From NCBI GenBank assembly GCA_963709355.1, contig CAVPVY010000005.1, positions 2,480,001-2,544,000 on the forward strand: a stretch of DNA of 64,000 nt, written 5' to 3'. Source of the stretch: PLOWO2-12-38-17 sp963709355. Lineage in GTDB: Bacteria; Planctomycetota; Brocadiia; Brocadiales; Brocadiaceae. The translations under genes were made by a program, and so were the position numbers. The notes below the pieces were generated by a model. That model had not been told where the DNA came from, did not search any database, and saw nothing but the letters and a program-made list of their open reading frames with translations. Below are positions 46,785 through 56,983 of the stretch, piece after piece (positions within the stretch are counted from its first letter, which is position 1; every line of letters begins with the position of its first letter).

Positions 46785-47162
46785 TTTAAAATAGGCTAGG
46801 AAACTATTATTTGAATATCTGCCTTTGTTTCAGAAAACTAAATGAAAATGTCGAATCAAAAATCCTGGATTAAATTCAGGACTAAGCACAGAATTGCAGT
46901 GGAATAAACTAACATGCCATGATATATCATTTCTGGTAACTATGTTGAGATCGACAAAAACTGACATGCGCTCATACCGTTGTTTTACAAGCACATAAAC
47001 AGCATAATTATAATTTAATGCGAAAAATTATATCGCGTGTTATCAAACACTGCAATTATTTTTACAGTGTCTATTCAAACTTGTTAAAATTTAAGCTTGA
47101 AATGAACCAAGAATGACAGTAACCTTATGTACAAAAATAAACGAAAAGAAGAAATATATTTA
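46785..47162. other. Divergent intergenic region
   Basis: About 340-380 bases between the pyrophosphorylase (minus) and the AsmA-like gene (plus). A small hairpin (ACACTG/CAGTGT, 47046-47074) is visible. I see no gene. Confidence 0.4.
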
Positions 47163-49502
47163 ATGAAAAAAAAGATAATTATCGTCTCAATTATCGTTTG
47201 TGTAATATTTGGAATTACAGGCACAGGATATTTCCTTTTTAAAAAATCAATATCCGATAAGACGATAAAAGCCCGTCTGCTTACTGCCCTTGGAAAATAT
47301 GGTGATGTCACAATTGATAGCGTACACATGGATATCCTCGAAGGCATTACCATTGATAACCTTTCATTCACTGGCACATCTGAAGATTTAAAAGGCAAGT
47401 CAATTGTTATTCCTAAAATCATTTTAAAACATAATCCACAGAGCCTTTTAAAAGGTAATCTTAACATCATTAATGCTATAGCTATATCTCCAGAACTAAC
47501 CATTGAGAAACCGACGGATATCTGGACTTTGCTTAACGCAATTAAATCAAACTTCGATAAAGCTGAAATCCCGCCTTACGTTGAAGTATTAAATCAAGGT
47601 ATAGAAGTCAAAAACTTAAAAGTTCATATAAAGGAAAATCCACAGAAAAACAACCCTGAAATAAAGGTTTCGGGCATAGATATATCGTTTCTACCTTATG
47701 CTGGTTCCTTTAAAGATATCATCATCAATGGGAATATAGACGATGAATTTATGGGAAACTACTCATTTTCAATGAGACTATCTCCAGGCATTCCCAAACT
47801 GGATATCAAGGCATCCGCAAATAATCTTATGCTTAACGAAGCATTCCTTGACAGATTCCCGTATGTAGGCAAAATGCTCTGGGATAACTACAAGCCAAAC
47901 GGTAAAGTAAGTGTGACATACAGGGCAAGTTTTGACAACCAAAACAACCAGAAAAAGATGGACTATGTCATCAATACAAACCTGAACGGACTTGAGGCCA
48001 TGTACACAAAGTGGCCATTCATTATTTATAACTTGAATGGAGCCGTCGAAATAAACAGGGAAAAACTATATCTGAAAGGAGTGATTGGATATATCAAGAA
48101 CGGTGATAGCACCTCTCAAGCTGAATTTAAGGGAGAATTTGATCTTCATGGTACAAAAAAAACATTTGTCATGACAATCCCAAACCTATTTATAAACGAA
48201 GAGCTATTAAATAATATACCAAAATTTGGCGAGCAGATACGCTCAAAAATCAAGCCAACCGGACTCGTAGATCTGATGCTTCAATATAACACAGGCGAAA
48301 ATCATGAAGATAGATGTTTTATTGCTATAGATTGTAAAGATTTAAACTTTAACTCTCCTGATTTTCCTCTGCCTGTATCACACGTCAATGGCCAATTAAG
48401 GCTATGCAATAATATTATGGTGTTTAAAAATGCCAATGGTTTTATACAATGCGGAGACCAGACAATCTTCACGGAAATGAACGGCATTTATAATATTAAA
48501 ACTGGCAGGAAAATATTTAATTTCCATGCACCTAACCTGTCAATTACCGAATCTTTCCTGAAAAACCTGCCATTTAAAAACACTGGAGAAAAATTATGGA
48601 GTGCTCTTCATCCGGCAGGTAAAGCAGACATTAATATCAACTTTCAGGGTTTTGATGAAAAAAAGAGTAACGAGTACTCAATTGATGTCAACCTTAAAGA
48701 TTGTGAAATTACAGAAAACAAGTATAAGATTCACCTCAGAGGAATAAAAGGACGTTTGGAAATTAATAAAGACTGCTTCGTAACTAAGCACATGGAAGCC
48801 AATTGTTGCGGTGGACACGTAGAAGGGTCTATATCAATTAATACAACAACTGAACCGTATCAGTATGAAGGGGAATTAAGTTTTTCAAGAGTTATCCTGG
48901 AAGAATTAGCTATAAAGGTTACTAACACTGAAAAACCGTGGTCAGGGCTACTGTACGGCAGAATAAAGTACAGAGGGAAAGGCACAGACCAAAAAAACTT
49001 TTACGCCGAGGGACAGTTGAATATTAACGAAGGCTATCTATCAGACGTTCCTTTAATTTTAAGTGTATTCAATGTCCTCAATCTCAACATCCCAAGAAAG
49101 GAAAGTTTCAACAACGCGCAGGTGAAGTATGTTGTGAAGGACGGTGTAATTCATGTAGACAACGGCAGGATTTATAGTGACACAATTGAACTTAATGGAC
49201 GCGGCGATATCGAGCTCAATGGAAACCTTCATTTAAATGTTGTTGCTGGGTTTGGCAAGGGCGTTCTTTCCCAGATTCCTATTGTAGGAAAGGTTTTTGA
49301 CTTTGTTGTTGGAGGTGTTAGGAAACAATTAACCATGGTAGAAATCAAAGGCACTTTTTTAAAACCAGAAAGCCACCTGACTCCTTTTAAACCGCTTACT
49401 CATTCCATCAAAAACATGTTCGATATATTGCCAAAAGAAGAACATATCTCCAGTACTAATCAGACCGAAAGTAAAGAAAAGGAAGAAAGACCTTCACAGT
49501 AA
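47163..49502 (+). CDS. AsmA-like / DUF748-type periplasmic protein
   Basis: A protein of about 779 residues from ATG 47163; the open frame starts at 47127 but lacks a good Shine-Dalgarno. One N-terminal membrane helix (IIIVSIIVCVIFGITGTGYFLF) is followed by long beta-rich sequence of AsmA/TamB-like type, with repeated patterns such as KLDIKASANNLMLNEAFLDRFP and NLSITESFLKNLPFKNTGEKLW. It ends with a region like AsmA C-terminal domains (VHVDNGRIYSDTIELNGRGDIELNG, VPLILSVFNVLNL). Such proteins bridge inner and outer membranes for lipid transfer. The mlaEFD operon elsewhere in the window fits that theme. It is followed by acyl-CoA synthetase after 3 bases. Confidence 0.75.
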   Translation: MKKKIIIVSIIVCVIFGITGTGYFLFKKSISDKTIKARLLTALGKYGDVTIDSVHMDILEGITIDNLSFTGTSEDLKGKSIVIPKIILKHNPQSLLKGNLNIINAIAISPELTIEKPTDIWTLLNAIKSNFDKAEIPPYVEVLNQGIEVKNLKVHIKENPQKNNPEIKVSGIDISFLPYAGSFKDIIINGNIDDEFMGNYSFSMRLSPGIPKLDIKASANNLMLNEAFLDRFPYVGKMLWDNYKPNGKVSVTYRASFDNQNNQKKMDYVINTNLNGLEAMYTKWPFIIYNLNGAVEINREKLYLKGVIGYIKNGDSTSQAEFKGEFDLHGTKKTFVMTIPNLFINEELLNNIPKFGEQIRSKIKPTGLVDLMLQYNTGENHEDRCFIAIDCKDLNFNSPDFPLPVSHVNGQLRLCNNIMVFKNANGFIQCGDQTIFTEMNGIYNIKTGRKIFNFHAPNLSITESFLKNLPFKNTGEKLWSALHPAGKADININFQGFDEKKSNEYSIDVNLKDCEITENKYKIHLRGIKGRLEINKDCFVTKHMEANCCGGHVEGSISINTTTEPYQYEGELSFSRVILEELAIKVTNTEKPWSGLLYGRIKYRGKGTDQKNFYAEGQLNINEGYLSDVPLILSVFNVLNLNIPRKESFNNAQVKYVVKDGVIHVDNGRIYSDTIELNGRGDIELNGNLHLNVVAGFGKGVLSQIPIVGKVFDFVVGGVRKQLTMVEIKGTFLKPESHLTPFKPLTHSIKNMFDILPKEEHISSTNQTESKEKEERPSQ

Positions 49503-49505
49503 TTT

Positions 49506-51596
49506 ATGTTTGAACATTTCTTCTCACCAAAATCTGTCGCAGTTATTGGCGCATCGCGTGAAAAAGGTAAAGTAGGCCACGACATACTCAAAAATCTTAT
49601 TGATTTCGGTTATAAAGGCAAAGTATATCCCGTTAACCCGTACGCAGAAAGTATACTTGGAATAAAGACATACGCAAATCTCAAATCAATCAACAATAGA
49701 ATTGACCTTGCAGTAATCGTTGTTCCAGCAAGACAAGTATTAGGTGTAGTTAATGAATGCGTAGAAAAGGGCACTGATTCCATTATCGTTATCAGCGCCG
49801 GCTTTAAAGAAAGTGGTATAGAGGGCGCTTCGATAGAACGTGAATTATATCAGATAATTAAAGAGCATTCGATACGCATGCTGGGACCAAACTGCCTCGG
49901 ATTGATTGATACACGCTCGTCGCTTAATGTTTCTTTTGCTGCGGATATGCCCGCAAAAGGCAATATTGCATTCTTTTCGCAATCAGGTGCCATTTGCACG
50001 TCAATCCTCGACTGGGCTGTTAGTGAATGTATAGGGTTCTCGAAATTCATCAGTATGGGCAACAAGACAGACATTGATGAAGTAGACCTGATAAAAGTAA
50101 TGTGCGAAGATAACTATACAAAGGTTGTGCTTGGATATTTGGAAGGCGTAAAAAACGGAATCGAATTTATTAATGCAGCAAAGGCGCTTACCAGAGAAAA
50201 ACCTGTAATCCTTGTAAAATCCGGTGGTACTTCAGCTGGTGCAAGGGCAGCATCCTCTCACACAGGTACTCTTGCAGGTTCTGAAAATGCTTTTGACGCA
50301 GCATGCAAACAATCTGGAATTTTACGAGCGATGACAATTGAAGAATTTTTCGATTACGCCAGAATATTCAGTCAGCAGCCTCTGCCAAAAGGACCTCGCA
50401 TAGCATTAATTACGAATGCAGGAGGACCCGGAATTATCGCCGCAGATGCAGTGGAACGCTCACAACTAAAAATGGCGAGTTTCTCCAGAAATACCATAGA
50501 CACACTCCGTTCTTTCCTGCCATCTATAGCAAATGTTTATAACCCTGTGGATGTACTAGGCGACGCCAAAGACGATCGATACAAATTTGTTATTGAAAAA
50601 GTAATCGAAGACCCAAATACTGATATAGTCCTAATCATTCTTACGCCGCAGGCAATGACTGAAATAGAAAAAACCGCAGAGGTAATTATTGAGATTTCAA
50701 GTCGAACAGAAAAAACTATCGTTACCTCTTTTATGGGAGGGAAACGGATCAAAAGTGCTTTAAAAATTATGTGTCAAAAGAAAGTACCTAATTACACTTT
50801 TCCGGAACGAGCAATAACCGCAGTAGAGGCAATGTATAAATATACCTTGTGGCAGAAAAAGCAACCGTCCGAAACAAAGAAATTTAATATCATTAAGGAT
50901 AAAGCATTGTCTATAATTGCAAACACAAAACAAAACTTACGCCGTTATATCAGCGAAGAAGATGCAAAGCAGGTAATTGCTGCCTATGGCTTCAGGATAC
51001 CAGCAAGCATTCTTGCCGCTTCGGAAACAGAAGCTGCTGAAGCCGCTGAAAAAATAGGATACCCGGTTGTTTTAAAGATATCTTCTCCTGACATACTACA
51101 CAAATCAGATTTCGGCGGGGTTATAGTTAATATAAAAAACCCAGATGAAGTCCAGCGGTCATTTTGTGATATTATACAAAAGGCACGCCGCCTCATGCCG
51201 GGAGCAGACATAAAAGGCGTTCTGGTTCAACAGATGATTACAGGCGGTAAAGAGGTTATACTTGGTATGTCAAGAGACCCCCAATTTGGTCCTCTATTGA
51301 TGTTTGGACTAGGCGGTATTTATACAGAAATACTAAAAGACGTCTCATTCAGAATAGCCCCAATCGGATTAAGCGAAGCGGAAGAAATGATTAAGGAAAT
51401 TAGGTCTTTCCCGCTTTTAAAAGGAGTGCGCGGCGAAAAACCTGTTGATGTAAACACCTTGTTAAATGACCTCTTAAAACTTTCTCAAATGGTAACAGAT
51501 TTGCCAGACATCGTAGAAATAGATATTAATCCATTAATCATTTTCCCTGAGGGTAGCGGTACTATAGCGTTGGATGCGCGTATTACAACATCTTAA
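49506..51596 (+). CDS. ADP-forming acyl-CoA (acetyl-CoA) synthetase, fused subunits
   Basis: A 696-residue fusion of the alpha part (CoA-binding, FSPKSVAVIGASREKGKVG; ligase with FFSQSGAICTSILDWA and the catalytic His in SSHTGTLAGS) and the beta part (ATP-grasp, ISEEDAKQVIAAYGFRIP ... KISSPDILHKSDFGGV, MSRDPQFGPLLMFGLGGIYTE). It makes ATP or ADP from acyl-CoA breakdown (acetyl-CoA + ADP + Pi = acetate + CoA + ATP) or the reverse. Gene order and the next gene suggest regulation of acetate metabolism. Confidence 0.92.
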   Translation: MFEHFFSPKSVAVIGASREKGKVGHDILKNLIDFGYKGKVYPVNPYAESILGIKTYANLKSINNRIDLAVIVVPARQVLGVVNECVEKGTDSIIVISAGFKESGIEGASIERELYQIIKEHSIRMLGPNCLGLIDTRSSLNVSFAADMPAKGNIAFFSQSGAICTSILDWAVSECIGFSKFISMGNKTDIDEVDLIKVMCEDNYTKVVLGYLEGVKNGIEFINAAKALTREKPVILVKSGGTSAGARAASSHTGTLAGSENAFDAACKQSGILRAMTIEEFFDYARIFSQQPLPKGPRIALITNAGGPGIIAADAVERSQLKMASFSRNTIDTLRSFLPSIANVYNPVDVLGDAKDDRYKFVIEKVIEDPNTDIVLIILTPQAMTEIEKTAEVIIEISSRTEKTIVTSFMGGKRIKSALKIMCQKKVPNYTFPERAITAVEAMYKYTLWQKKQPSETKKFNIIKDKALSIIANTKQNLRRYISEEDAKQVIAAYGFRIPASILAASETEAAEAAEKIGYPVVLKISSPDILHKSDFGGVIVNIKNPDEVQRSFCDIIQKARRLMPGADIKGVLVQQMITGGKEVILGMSRDPQFGPLLMFGLGGIYTEILKDVSFRIAPIGLSEAEEMIKEIRSFPLLKGVRGEKPVDVNTLLNDLLKLSQMVTDLPDIVEIDINPLIIFPEGSGTIALDARITTS

Positions 51597-51688
51597 AAGT
51601 CTAAATAATTGAAAATGTATTCAAACAACAAGCGACTTTTTTATTACCATTAACATTTATTAAAACATATAAATAAAAGGGGGTTATC

Positions 51689-52765
51689 ATGATACCTATA
51701 TTTATTGCCTCCGTTTCGCCTTTCTCCGGTAAGAATCTAATCTGCCTTGGAATGGGATTAAAGCTCAAGAAGGATGGTTATAATGTCGGTTATTTCAAAC
51801 CTGTAGGATTCTCACCTATTGTTGTTGAAAATGTGATTACAGACGAAGACGCTGTCTTTCTTTCTAAAACATTGGAGGTAAACGAACCGCTTCACTCAAT
51901 CTGCCCTGTGCTGGTAACCGATGATTTTATAAAACGCCTTATGAGCGGAGAAGAACTCAATATCCGTCAAAAAACGATGATTGCGTTTAGAGAAGCATCC
52001 AAAGGAAAAGATTTAATAATTGCACGAGGTTTAGGAAGACTTTCTGCTGGTACTTGTCTGAATTTCTCAGAACTGGACTTTATCAAAGAATCCAACTCAA
52101 AGGTAATCTTTGTAGACAAATTTCAACAACACATCGTTGAGACGCTTGATGGTTTCATTTACGCATCACGAATGCTTGGGAATCAGTTACTCGGCGTTGT
52201 ATTTAATCTAGTACCACAAACAAAACTAAATTATATGCGCGAAATACTAATTCCATTTCTCAAAAATAAAGGCATCACTACATTGGGGATTATTCAAAAA
52301 GACCCCATACTCGGAGCTGTACCTATAAAAGAAATCGTCAATGCCCTTAGTGGAAAAATCCTCTGTTGTGAAGACAAAATGGAAGACCTGATTGAAAATT
52401 TCATGATAGGCGCAATGAATGTTGAGAGCGCCCTGAGTTACTTTAGAAAGGTTGCAAATAAGGCGGTAATCACTGGCGGCGACCGCAGCGATATCCAGCT
52501 TGCCGCCCTTGAAACACCAACAAAATGCCTGATTCTCACGGGCGAATTATATCCCGGCGCATCTATATTAGGGCGCGCTCAGGAGGTAGGCGTACCTATA
52601 ATAGTAGTTAGGGCAGACACAGCCAGCGCCCTTGAGTCCTGTGAAAACCTTTCCGGATACGTCAGCCTGCACACCAAATCAAAGATAACCCGTGCAGCAG
52701 AAGTCGTGGAACGAGATATTGATTTTAAGACTGTTTATGAAAGATTGGGATTGTCAAAATCATAA
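51689..52765 (+). CDS. BioD-like ATPase plus DRTGG-domain protein
   Basis: A 358-residue protein started at ATG 51689 behind AAAGGGGGT. The N-terminal half resembles the dethiobiotin-synthetase-like (AAA_26) fold, with a degenerate P loop SPFSGKNLICLGMG and YNVGYFKPVG. The C-terminal half is a DRTGG domain (MIGAMNVESALSYFRKVANKAVITGGDRSDIQLAAL). The same pairing occurs N-terminal to phosphotransacetylase (Pta) in other bacteria, where it regulates. Here it is free-standing, 92 bases after ADP-forming acyl-CoA synthetase, so a sensor for that step is likely. Confidence 0.82.
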   Translation: MIPIFIASVSPFSGKNLICLGMGLKLKKDGYNVGYFKPVGFSPIVVENVITDEDAVFLSKTLEVNEPLHSICPVLVTDDFIKRLMSGEELNIRQKTMIAFREASKGKDLIIARGLGRLSAGTCLNFSELDFIKESNSKVIFVDKFQQHIVETLDGFIYASRMLGNQLLGVVFNLVPQTKLNYMREILIPFLKNKGITTLGIIQKDPILGAVPIKEIVNALSGKILCCEDKMEDLIENFMIGAMNVESALSYFRKVANKAVITGGDRSDIQLAALETPTKCLILTGELYPGASILGRAQEVGVPIIVVRADTASALESCENLSGYVSLHTKSKITRAAEVVERDIDFKTVYERLGLSKS

Positions 52766-53207
52766 TAACAAAATCTTTGAAGTAGCTCCTGATATGCGGG
52801 TATTAAATGCTGTGTTGAAAAGATTAGCGGGGAATATTTAATTACTGTTACCAGTATGATATAAAGAGAAAAGCTTTAACGACATCAGTAAAATTTCTAT
52901 ACTTATAACAAGAAGACTTCACAGAGAACGGAAATTATCATTGAGCACATTCGCCACGAGGCTTGAATTATCGGTAAGCAAGGCTTATACCTTCTGGTTG
53001 AATTCGGGATTGAATCCCCAAGCGACCACAATGATTATTTAAAAGGGTTTTGGAGTATTCAAATAAGATGCACGGAATTAACGAGGCAACCGATACCGCC
53101 TTAAAAGTTATAGAAGAACTAAGGCAAAATGGCTGGAAGAGAAGCAGGTATTGTTTTTGAGATAATTTATATGTTAAGAATGATATTCCTCTATAAGGAG
53201 AGAGGGT

Positions 53208-53312
53208 AAAAGTACACCGTGCTTTTGCTGTGATGGCAAGGAAAAATGCATAACCGTAAAAGTCATTGACCACAGAGGAAATGAGGTTACGGTGGTAAGG
53301 GAGAGCGAGTAG
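53208..53312 (+). pseudogene. Tail of a DNA-methyltransferase-like gene
   Basis: The frame reads KSTPCFCCDGKEKCITVKVI and DHRGNEVTVVRESE before a TAG. This resembles the C-terminus of adenine-specific (Mod-like) DNA methylases, where a VKVIDxxGN stretch ends the protein. The upstream part is unreadable. A weak call. Confidence 0.35.
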
Positions 53313-53388
53313 TAGATATAAACGTATAATAAAGACGCATGAAAAATAATTCATTTCATGAAAAGGCAAGGGAAGCGTTGAAAAACAT

Positions 53389-53623
53389 CTAGAAAATATC
53401 TTATTTCCCTGTGTAACAGATAATGGCGTTGTTAGTTTTGATAGAAGTAAAGACGAAGATTTGTACAAGTACATAATTGTATGGTATCCGCTCAAAAGTC
53501 GTTCACGGAAGGAAAGCATACCTAGATTACAAACAGCGGCACTTTTTAAACTATACCCAGATTATATTGGAAAAAGTCATTTTGAAAGAAATTTCTTATA
53601 TTAAAAAAAGGCGAACAAAATGA
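53389..53623 (+). pseudogene. HEPN-domain (Apea-like) fragment, frameshifted
   Basis: One frame reads LENILFPCVTDNGVVSFDRS then KDEDLYKYIIVWY. After a shift near 53480 another frame reads YGIRSKVVHGRKAYLDYKQRH and continues to a TGA at 53621. RSKVVH fits the RxxxxH motif of HEPN RNases. It is a remnant of a defence or toxin-type gene; the N-terminal part is missing. Confidence 0.55.
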
Positions 53624-53794
53624 ATGCACACAAAAGAGCGATGGAATTGTATTGTCCTGAGATATCCTGAAATGGATGGGCAGAATAGAAGATAATTTGA
53701 AATTTAAGATTTGATAGAGAAGATTGGAGAATGCATTGAAAATTTGAGATTTGAAATTTGAGAATAAAAGATTGTAGATTTATAACCTGCAAGT

Positions 53795-53974
53795 GGTTTT
53801 GAGGATTTGCCTGTCTGGAAAGCAGCCATTGAGTTTACAGAAAAGATTTATGCCCTGACCGAAAAGACTCAATTCAGCCGGAAAGACAGCCTCAGAGACC
53901 AACTGGAAAGAGCGACGTTATCCATCTCAAATAATGTTGCTAAAGGATTTGAGAGAGGAAGGATTCGTTTGTAA
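53795..53974 (+). pseudogene. Four-helix-bundle (23S-IVP family) protein fragment
   Basis: The frame reads GFEDLPVWKAAIEFTEKIYA then LRDQLERATLSISNNVAKGF before a stop at 53972, typical of the 23S rRNA intervening-sequence protein family. It has lost its C-terminal half and has no clear start. The function of the family is unknown. Confidence 0.7.
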
Positions 53975-54191
53975 TTGATTAATAAATTGCTAGAAAACAT
54001 CTGAACAGGAGGTAAAATAAATGGCAACGCAAGAAAAGGGATTTATTGTATGTGACCCAATATTCTCGATGGTAAGCCTGTTGATGATGAAGTTTTGTTT
54101 GTATCTGGGGGAGTTGCTTGATTTTAAATAAACAAGAATGTGAATACTTTTCATATCCCAAATAACAATAAATCTACCGTAATTATCGTTA

Positions 54192-54932
54192 ATGCATATA
54201 GATGTCAAACTGTATCCATCCGAATTAAAAAGAGTTGACCAAAAAGGCAAAACGATTGTAGTAGTTGATGTCCTTCGTGGCTCTTCAACCATTATTCATG
54301 CCCTTGCGCATGGATGCAAGGAGATTCATCCTGTACCCAACGTTAAAACGGCGTGGCAAAAAAGAAAGGCTTTAAATCTTACCATTACCCATAATCAAAA
54401 AAATAAATATGTCCTGCTTGGCGGTGAACGAGGCGGCTTCAGGATAGAAGGTTTTGATTTAGGTAATTCACCACAGGAATATACCGCTGAAAAAATCGCA
54501 GGGAAAACACTGGTTTTTACAACAACCAATTGCACAAAAACTTTAAAGCTCTGTAAAAATCCAACGGAAGTTTTAATCTGCGCCTTTCTAAACGCAAATA
54601 CAGTCTCCAAATACCTTGCATCCAAAAAAAGATATGTTATTTTTGCGCTCTCAGGAAGAAACGACACATATTCCATGGAAGATATGATATGCGCAGGAAT
54701 GGTCATAAATGAAATTTCTAAATCCTGCAAAGTCCTTTTGAGTGATACAGCCATTTCTGCTAAAATAATTTATAATCATTATAAAGGACATATACGCAAA
54801 GGGCTTCTTGATTCTTTTCATGGACAATACCTTAAAATAATCGGCATGGAAAACGATATAATTTTCTGTGCTAAGGCGGGAAAATTTGATATTATCCCCA
54901 GATATTCGAATGGGTTAATAAGTCTTTACTAA
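54192..54932 (+). CDS. comB: 2-phosphosulfolactate phosphatase
   Basis: A 246-residue ComB-family protein: VVVDVLRGSSTIIHALAHG (DVLRxxS), LGGERGGFRIEGFDLGNSPQEY and FTTTNCTKTL. In coenzyme M synthesis the enzyme dephosphorylates 2-phosphosulfolactate, but many bacteria with comB have no CoM, so the substrate here is uncertain. No other com genes are nearby. A rather short C-terminus (NGLISLY) matches family length. Confidence 0.85.
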   Translation: MHIDVKLYPSELKRVDQKGKTIVVVDVLRGSSTIIHALAHGCKEIHPVPNVKTAWQKRKALNLTITHNQKNKYVLLGGERGGFRIEGFDLGNSPQEYTAEKIAGKTLVFTTTNCTKTLKLCKNPTEVLICAFLNANTVSKYLASKKRYVIFALSGRNDTYSMEDMICAGMVINEISKSCKVLLSDTAISAKIIYNHYKGHIRKGLLDSFHGQYLKIIGMENDIIFCAKAGKFDIIPRYSNGLISLY

Positions 54933-55132
54933 AAGGATTTTTAATATAATATAGCGTAATGCCAAGAAATCTAAACAGGAACTTTACCAGAGAAATATCT
55001 AATAGATTCGCTCAGAGCGAGAAGGCTATCTAATAAAGTAACTATTCTAATTAGGATATTTAAAGATTCCTGAATATTCTAATACCATACATTTTGATTT
55101 AAGCGTAACAGACCCAAGAGCAAGGAGCACAC

Positions 55133-56983
55133 ATGTTTGATAATTTTAAGAAGATTAAGATGCCAAAGAAATTTTCTGCCTGGCATATTATCATAGCTGT
55201 TGGATTCTTCATTTTACTGCAATTATATTTTCTAAATCCTGGAGTAAGAGACGTCTCCTATAGTGAATTCAAAAGGCTCGTCAGAGAAGGTACCGTTCTT
55301 GAATGCTACATCACAAACACAGTAATCCGTGGTAAACTGCGTGAGATTGAACGCGGAACAAGAAAAAATGTAATTTTCATTACTGCACGCGTTGACGACC
55401 CGGACCTCGTAAAAGAACTTGAATTTGTAGGTGTAAAATATTCAGGTAATTACGAAAGCCCATGGTTTAAGACCTTCTTTTTCACATGGGTAATGCCGTT
55501 GCTAATTTTATTTATAATATGGCGCTTCATTTTCAGACGATTTGGTCCTGCAAGCAGTATTATGTCATTTGGCAAAAGCAAAGGTAGGCTCTACGCTCAG
55601 GAAGACCTCAATATTACCTTTGACGACGTTGCGGGAATTGATGAGGCAAAGGAAGAATTACAGGAAATTATAGAGTTTCTAAGAACGCCCGAAAAATTCC
55701 GCTCACTGGGTGGTAAAATACCGAAGGGCGTTCTTCTGGTAGGCGCCCCTGGAACTGGCAAAACACTCCTTGCAAAGGCGGTAGCCGGCGAGGCTGGAGT
55801 GCCTTTCTTCAATATGAGCGGTTCAGAATTTGTTGAGATGTTTGTTGGCGTGGGTGCCGCACGTGTAAGGGATTTATTCAATCAAGCAGACCAGAAAGCC
55901 CCCTGCATTATATTTATAGACGAACTTGATGCACTAGGCAAGGCTCGCGGGGTAAATCCTATGGGCGGTCACGATGAACGTGAACAAACACTAAACCAGC
56001 TATTAGTTGAAATGGACGGCTTTGACTCTAATAAAGGTGTGATAATTATGGGCGCAACAAATCGCCCGGAAATGTTAGATCCTGCCCTTTTGAGACCAGG
56101 TAGGTTCGACCGGCAGGTAGTTGTAGATCGTCCTGACTTGCACGGCCGCGAGGCAATACTTAAAGTACACGCTAAAGAAGTAAAACTGGAAAAGGATATC
56201 AATTTACATTCTGTTGCGGCAATGACGCCAGGATTTGTTGGTGCAGACCTCGCTAATCTTGTTAATGAAGCGGCGTTATTGGCTGCGAGACGAAACAAAA
56301 AGGCTGTAGGTATGCCTGAATTTGAGGAGGCAATTGACCGTCTCATGACTGGTCTTGAAAAGAAAAAACGGTTAATGAATAAAAAAGAAAAGGAGATTGT
56401 GGCGCATCATGAATCAGGACATGCCCTTATTGCATGTTCTGTGCCACACGCAGACCCGGTTAGAAAAATCTCCATGATTCCCCGTGGAATTGGCGCATTG
56501 GGTTATACCTTACAAAAACCAACTGAAGACAGGTATTTAATGACAAAGGCTGAATTACTTGACAGGATAGCCATACTGCTTGGGGGCAGAGTTTCGGAAG
56601 AAATTATTTTTAATGAAATATCAACAGGCGCCCAGAATGATTTAGAAAAAGCCACCGAAATCGCAAAAATGATGGTCAAGGAATACGGAATGAGCGAAAA
56701 GATGGGGCTTGTAACTTTTGAGCAGGGCGACAGACCGCTTTTCCTGGGCGGAGGATTTGCAGCCAAAAAAGAATACAGTGAAGAAACAGCCCGTGAAATA
56801 GACCTTGAAATAAGAAAGATTATTGACGAATCATTACAACGCGTTAGAAATATATTAACGGAAAAGAAAGAAATCCTGAAAGGTATGGCAAACACACTGA
56901 TGGAAAAAGAGGTTATTGAAGGCGACGAATTGAAAAAACTCCTTGAAGAATTACATAAAACAAACGGAGGAAAAGGGGCATGA
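55133..56983 (+). CDS. ftsH: ATP-dependent zinc metalloprotease FtsH
   Basis: A 616-residue membrane protease. Two N-terminal helices (residues 17-34 and 117-133) flank a periplasmic domain. The AAA module has Walker A GAPGTGKT (204-211), Walker B FIDELDALG and the second region of homology ATNRPEMLDPALLRPGRFDRQ. The zinc site is HESGH (426-430). It degrades membrane and short-lived proteins. A good Shine-Dalgarno (AAGGAG) precedes ATG 55133. It overlaps the next gene by 4 bases (ATGA), so an unusual PAS-GGDEF protein is coupled to it. Confidence 0.95.
   Translation: MFDNFKKIKMPKKFSAWHIIIAVGFFILLQLYFLNPGVRDVSYSEFKRLVREGTVLECYITNTVIRGKLREIERGTRKNVIFITARVDDPDLVKELEFVGVKYSGNYESPWFKTFFFTWVMPLLILFIIWRFIFRRFGPASSIMSFGKSKGRLYAQEDLNITFDDVAGIDEAKEELQEIIEFLRTPEKFRSLGGKIPKGVLLVGAPGTGKTLLAKAVAGEAGVPFFNMSGSEFVEMFVGVGAARVRDLFNQADQKAPCIIFIDELDALGKARGVNPMGGHDEREQTLNQLLVEMDGFDSNKGVIIMGATNRPEMLDPALLRPGRFDRQVVVDRPDLHGREAILKVHAKEVKLEKDINLHSVAAMTPGFVGADLANLVNEAALLAARRNKKAVGMPEFEEAIDRLMTGLEKKKRLMNKKEKEIVAHHESGHALIACSVPHADPVRKISMIPRGIGALGYTLQKPTEDRYLMTKAELLDRIAILLGGRVSEEIIFNEISTGAQNDLEKATEIAKMMVKEYGMSEKMGLVTFEQGDRPLFLGGGFAAKKEYSEETAREIDLEIRKIIDESLQRVRNILTEKKEILKGMANTLMEKEVIEGDELKKLLEELHKTNGGKGA

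Larger units (their letters stand above)
52766..54191. other. Gene graveyard between DRTGG gene and comB
   Basis: About 1.4 kb without an intact gene. Recognisable remnants are listed separately: a DNA-methylase-like tail (53208-53312), a HEPN fragment (53389-53623) and a 23S-IVP-like fragment (53795-53974). Between 53690 and 53765 the motif AAATTTGAGATTTGA recurs with variation. The rest is unassigned. Confidence 0.6.

Noticed and set aside
52968..53519. 183-codon minus-strand frame in the graveyard
   Set aside because: Antisense to the methylase-like and HEPN remnants; no domain and no ribosome site.
53690..53765. Possible CRISPR-like repeat (AAATTTGAGATTTGA theme)
   Set aside because: Units are short, irregular and not separated by spacers of constant size; a low-complexity repeat. 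No CRISPR array is seen anywhere in the window.
54021..54131. Short plus-strand frame starting ATGGCAACGC
   Set aside because: 36 codons with no family, no conservation clue and a location next to broken genes; the Shine-Dalgarno alone is not enough.
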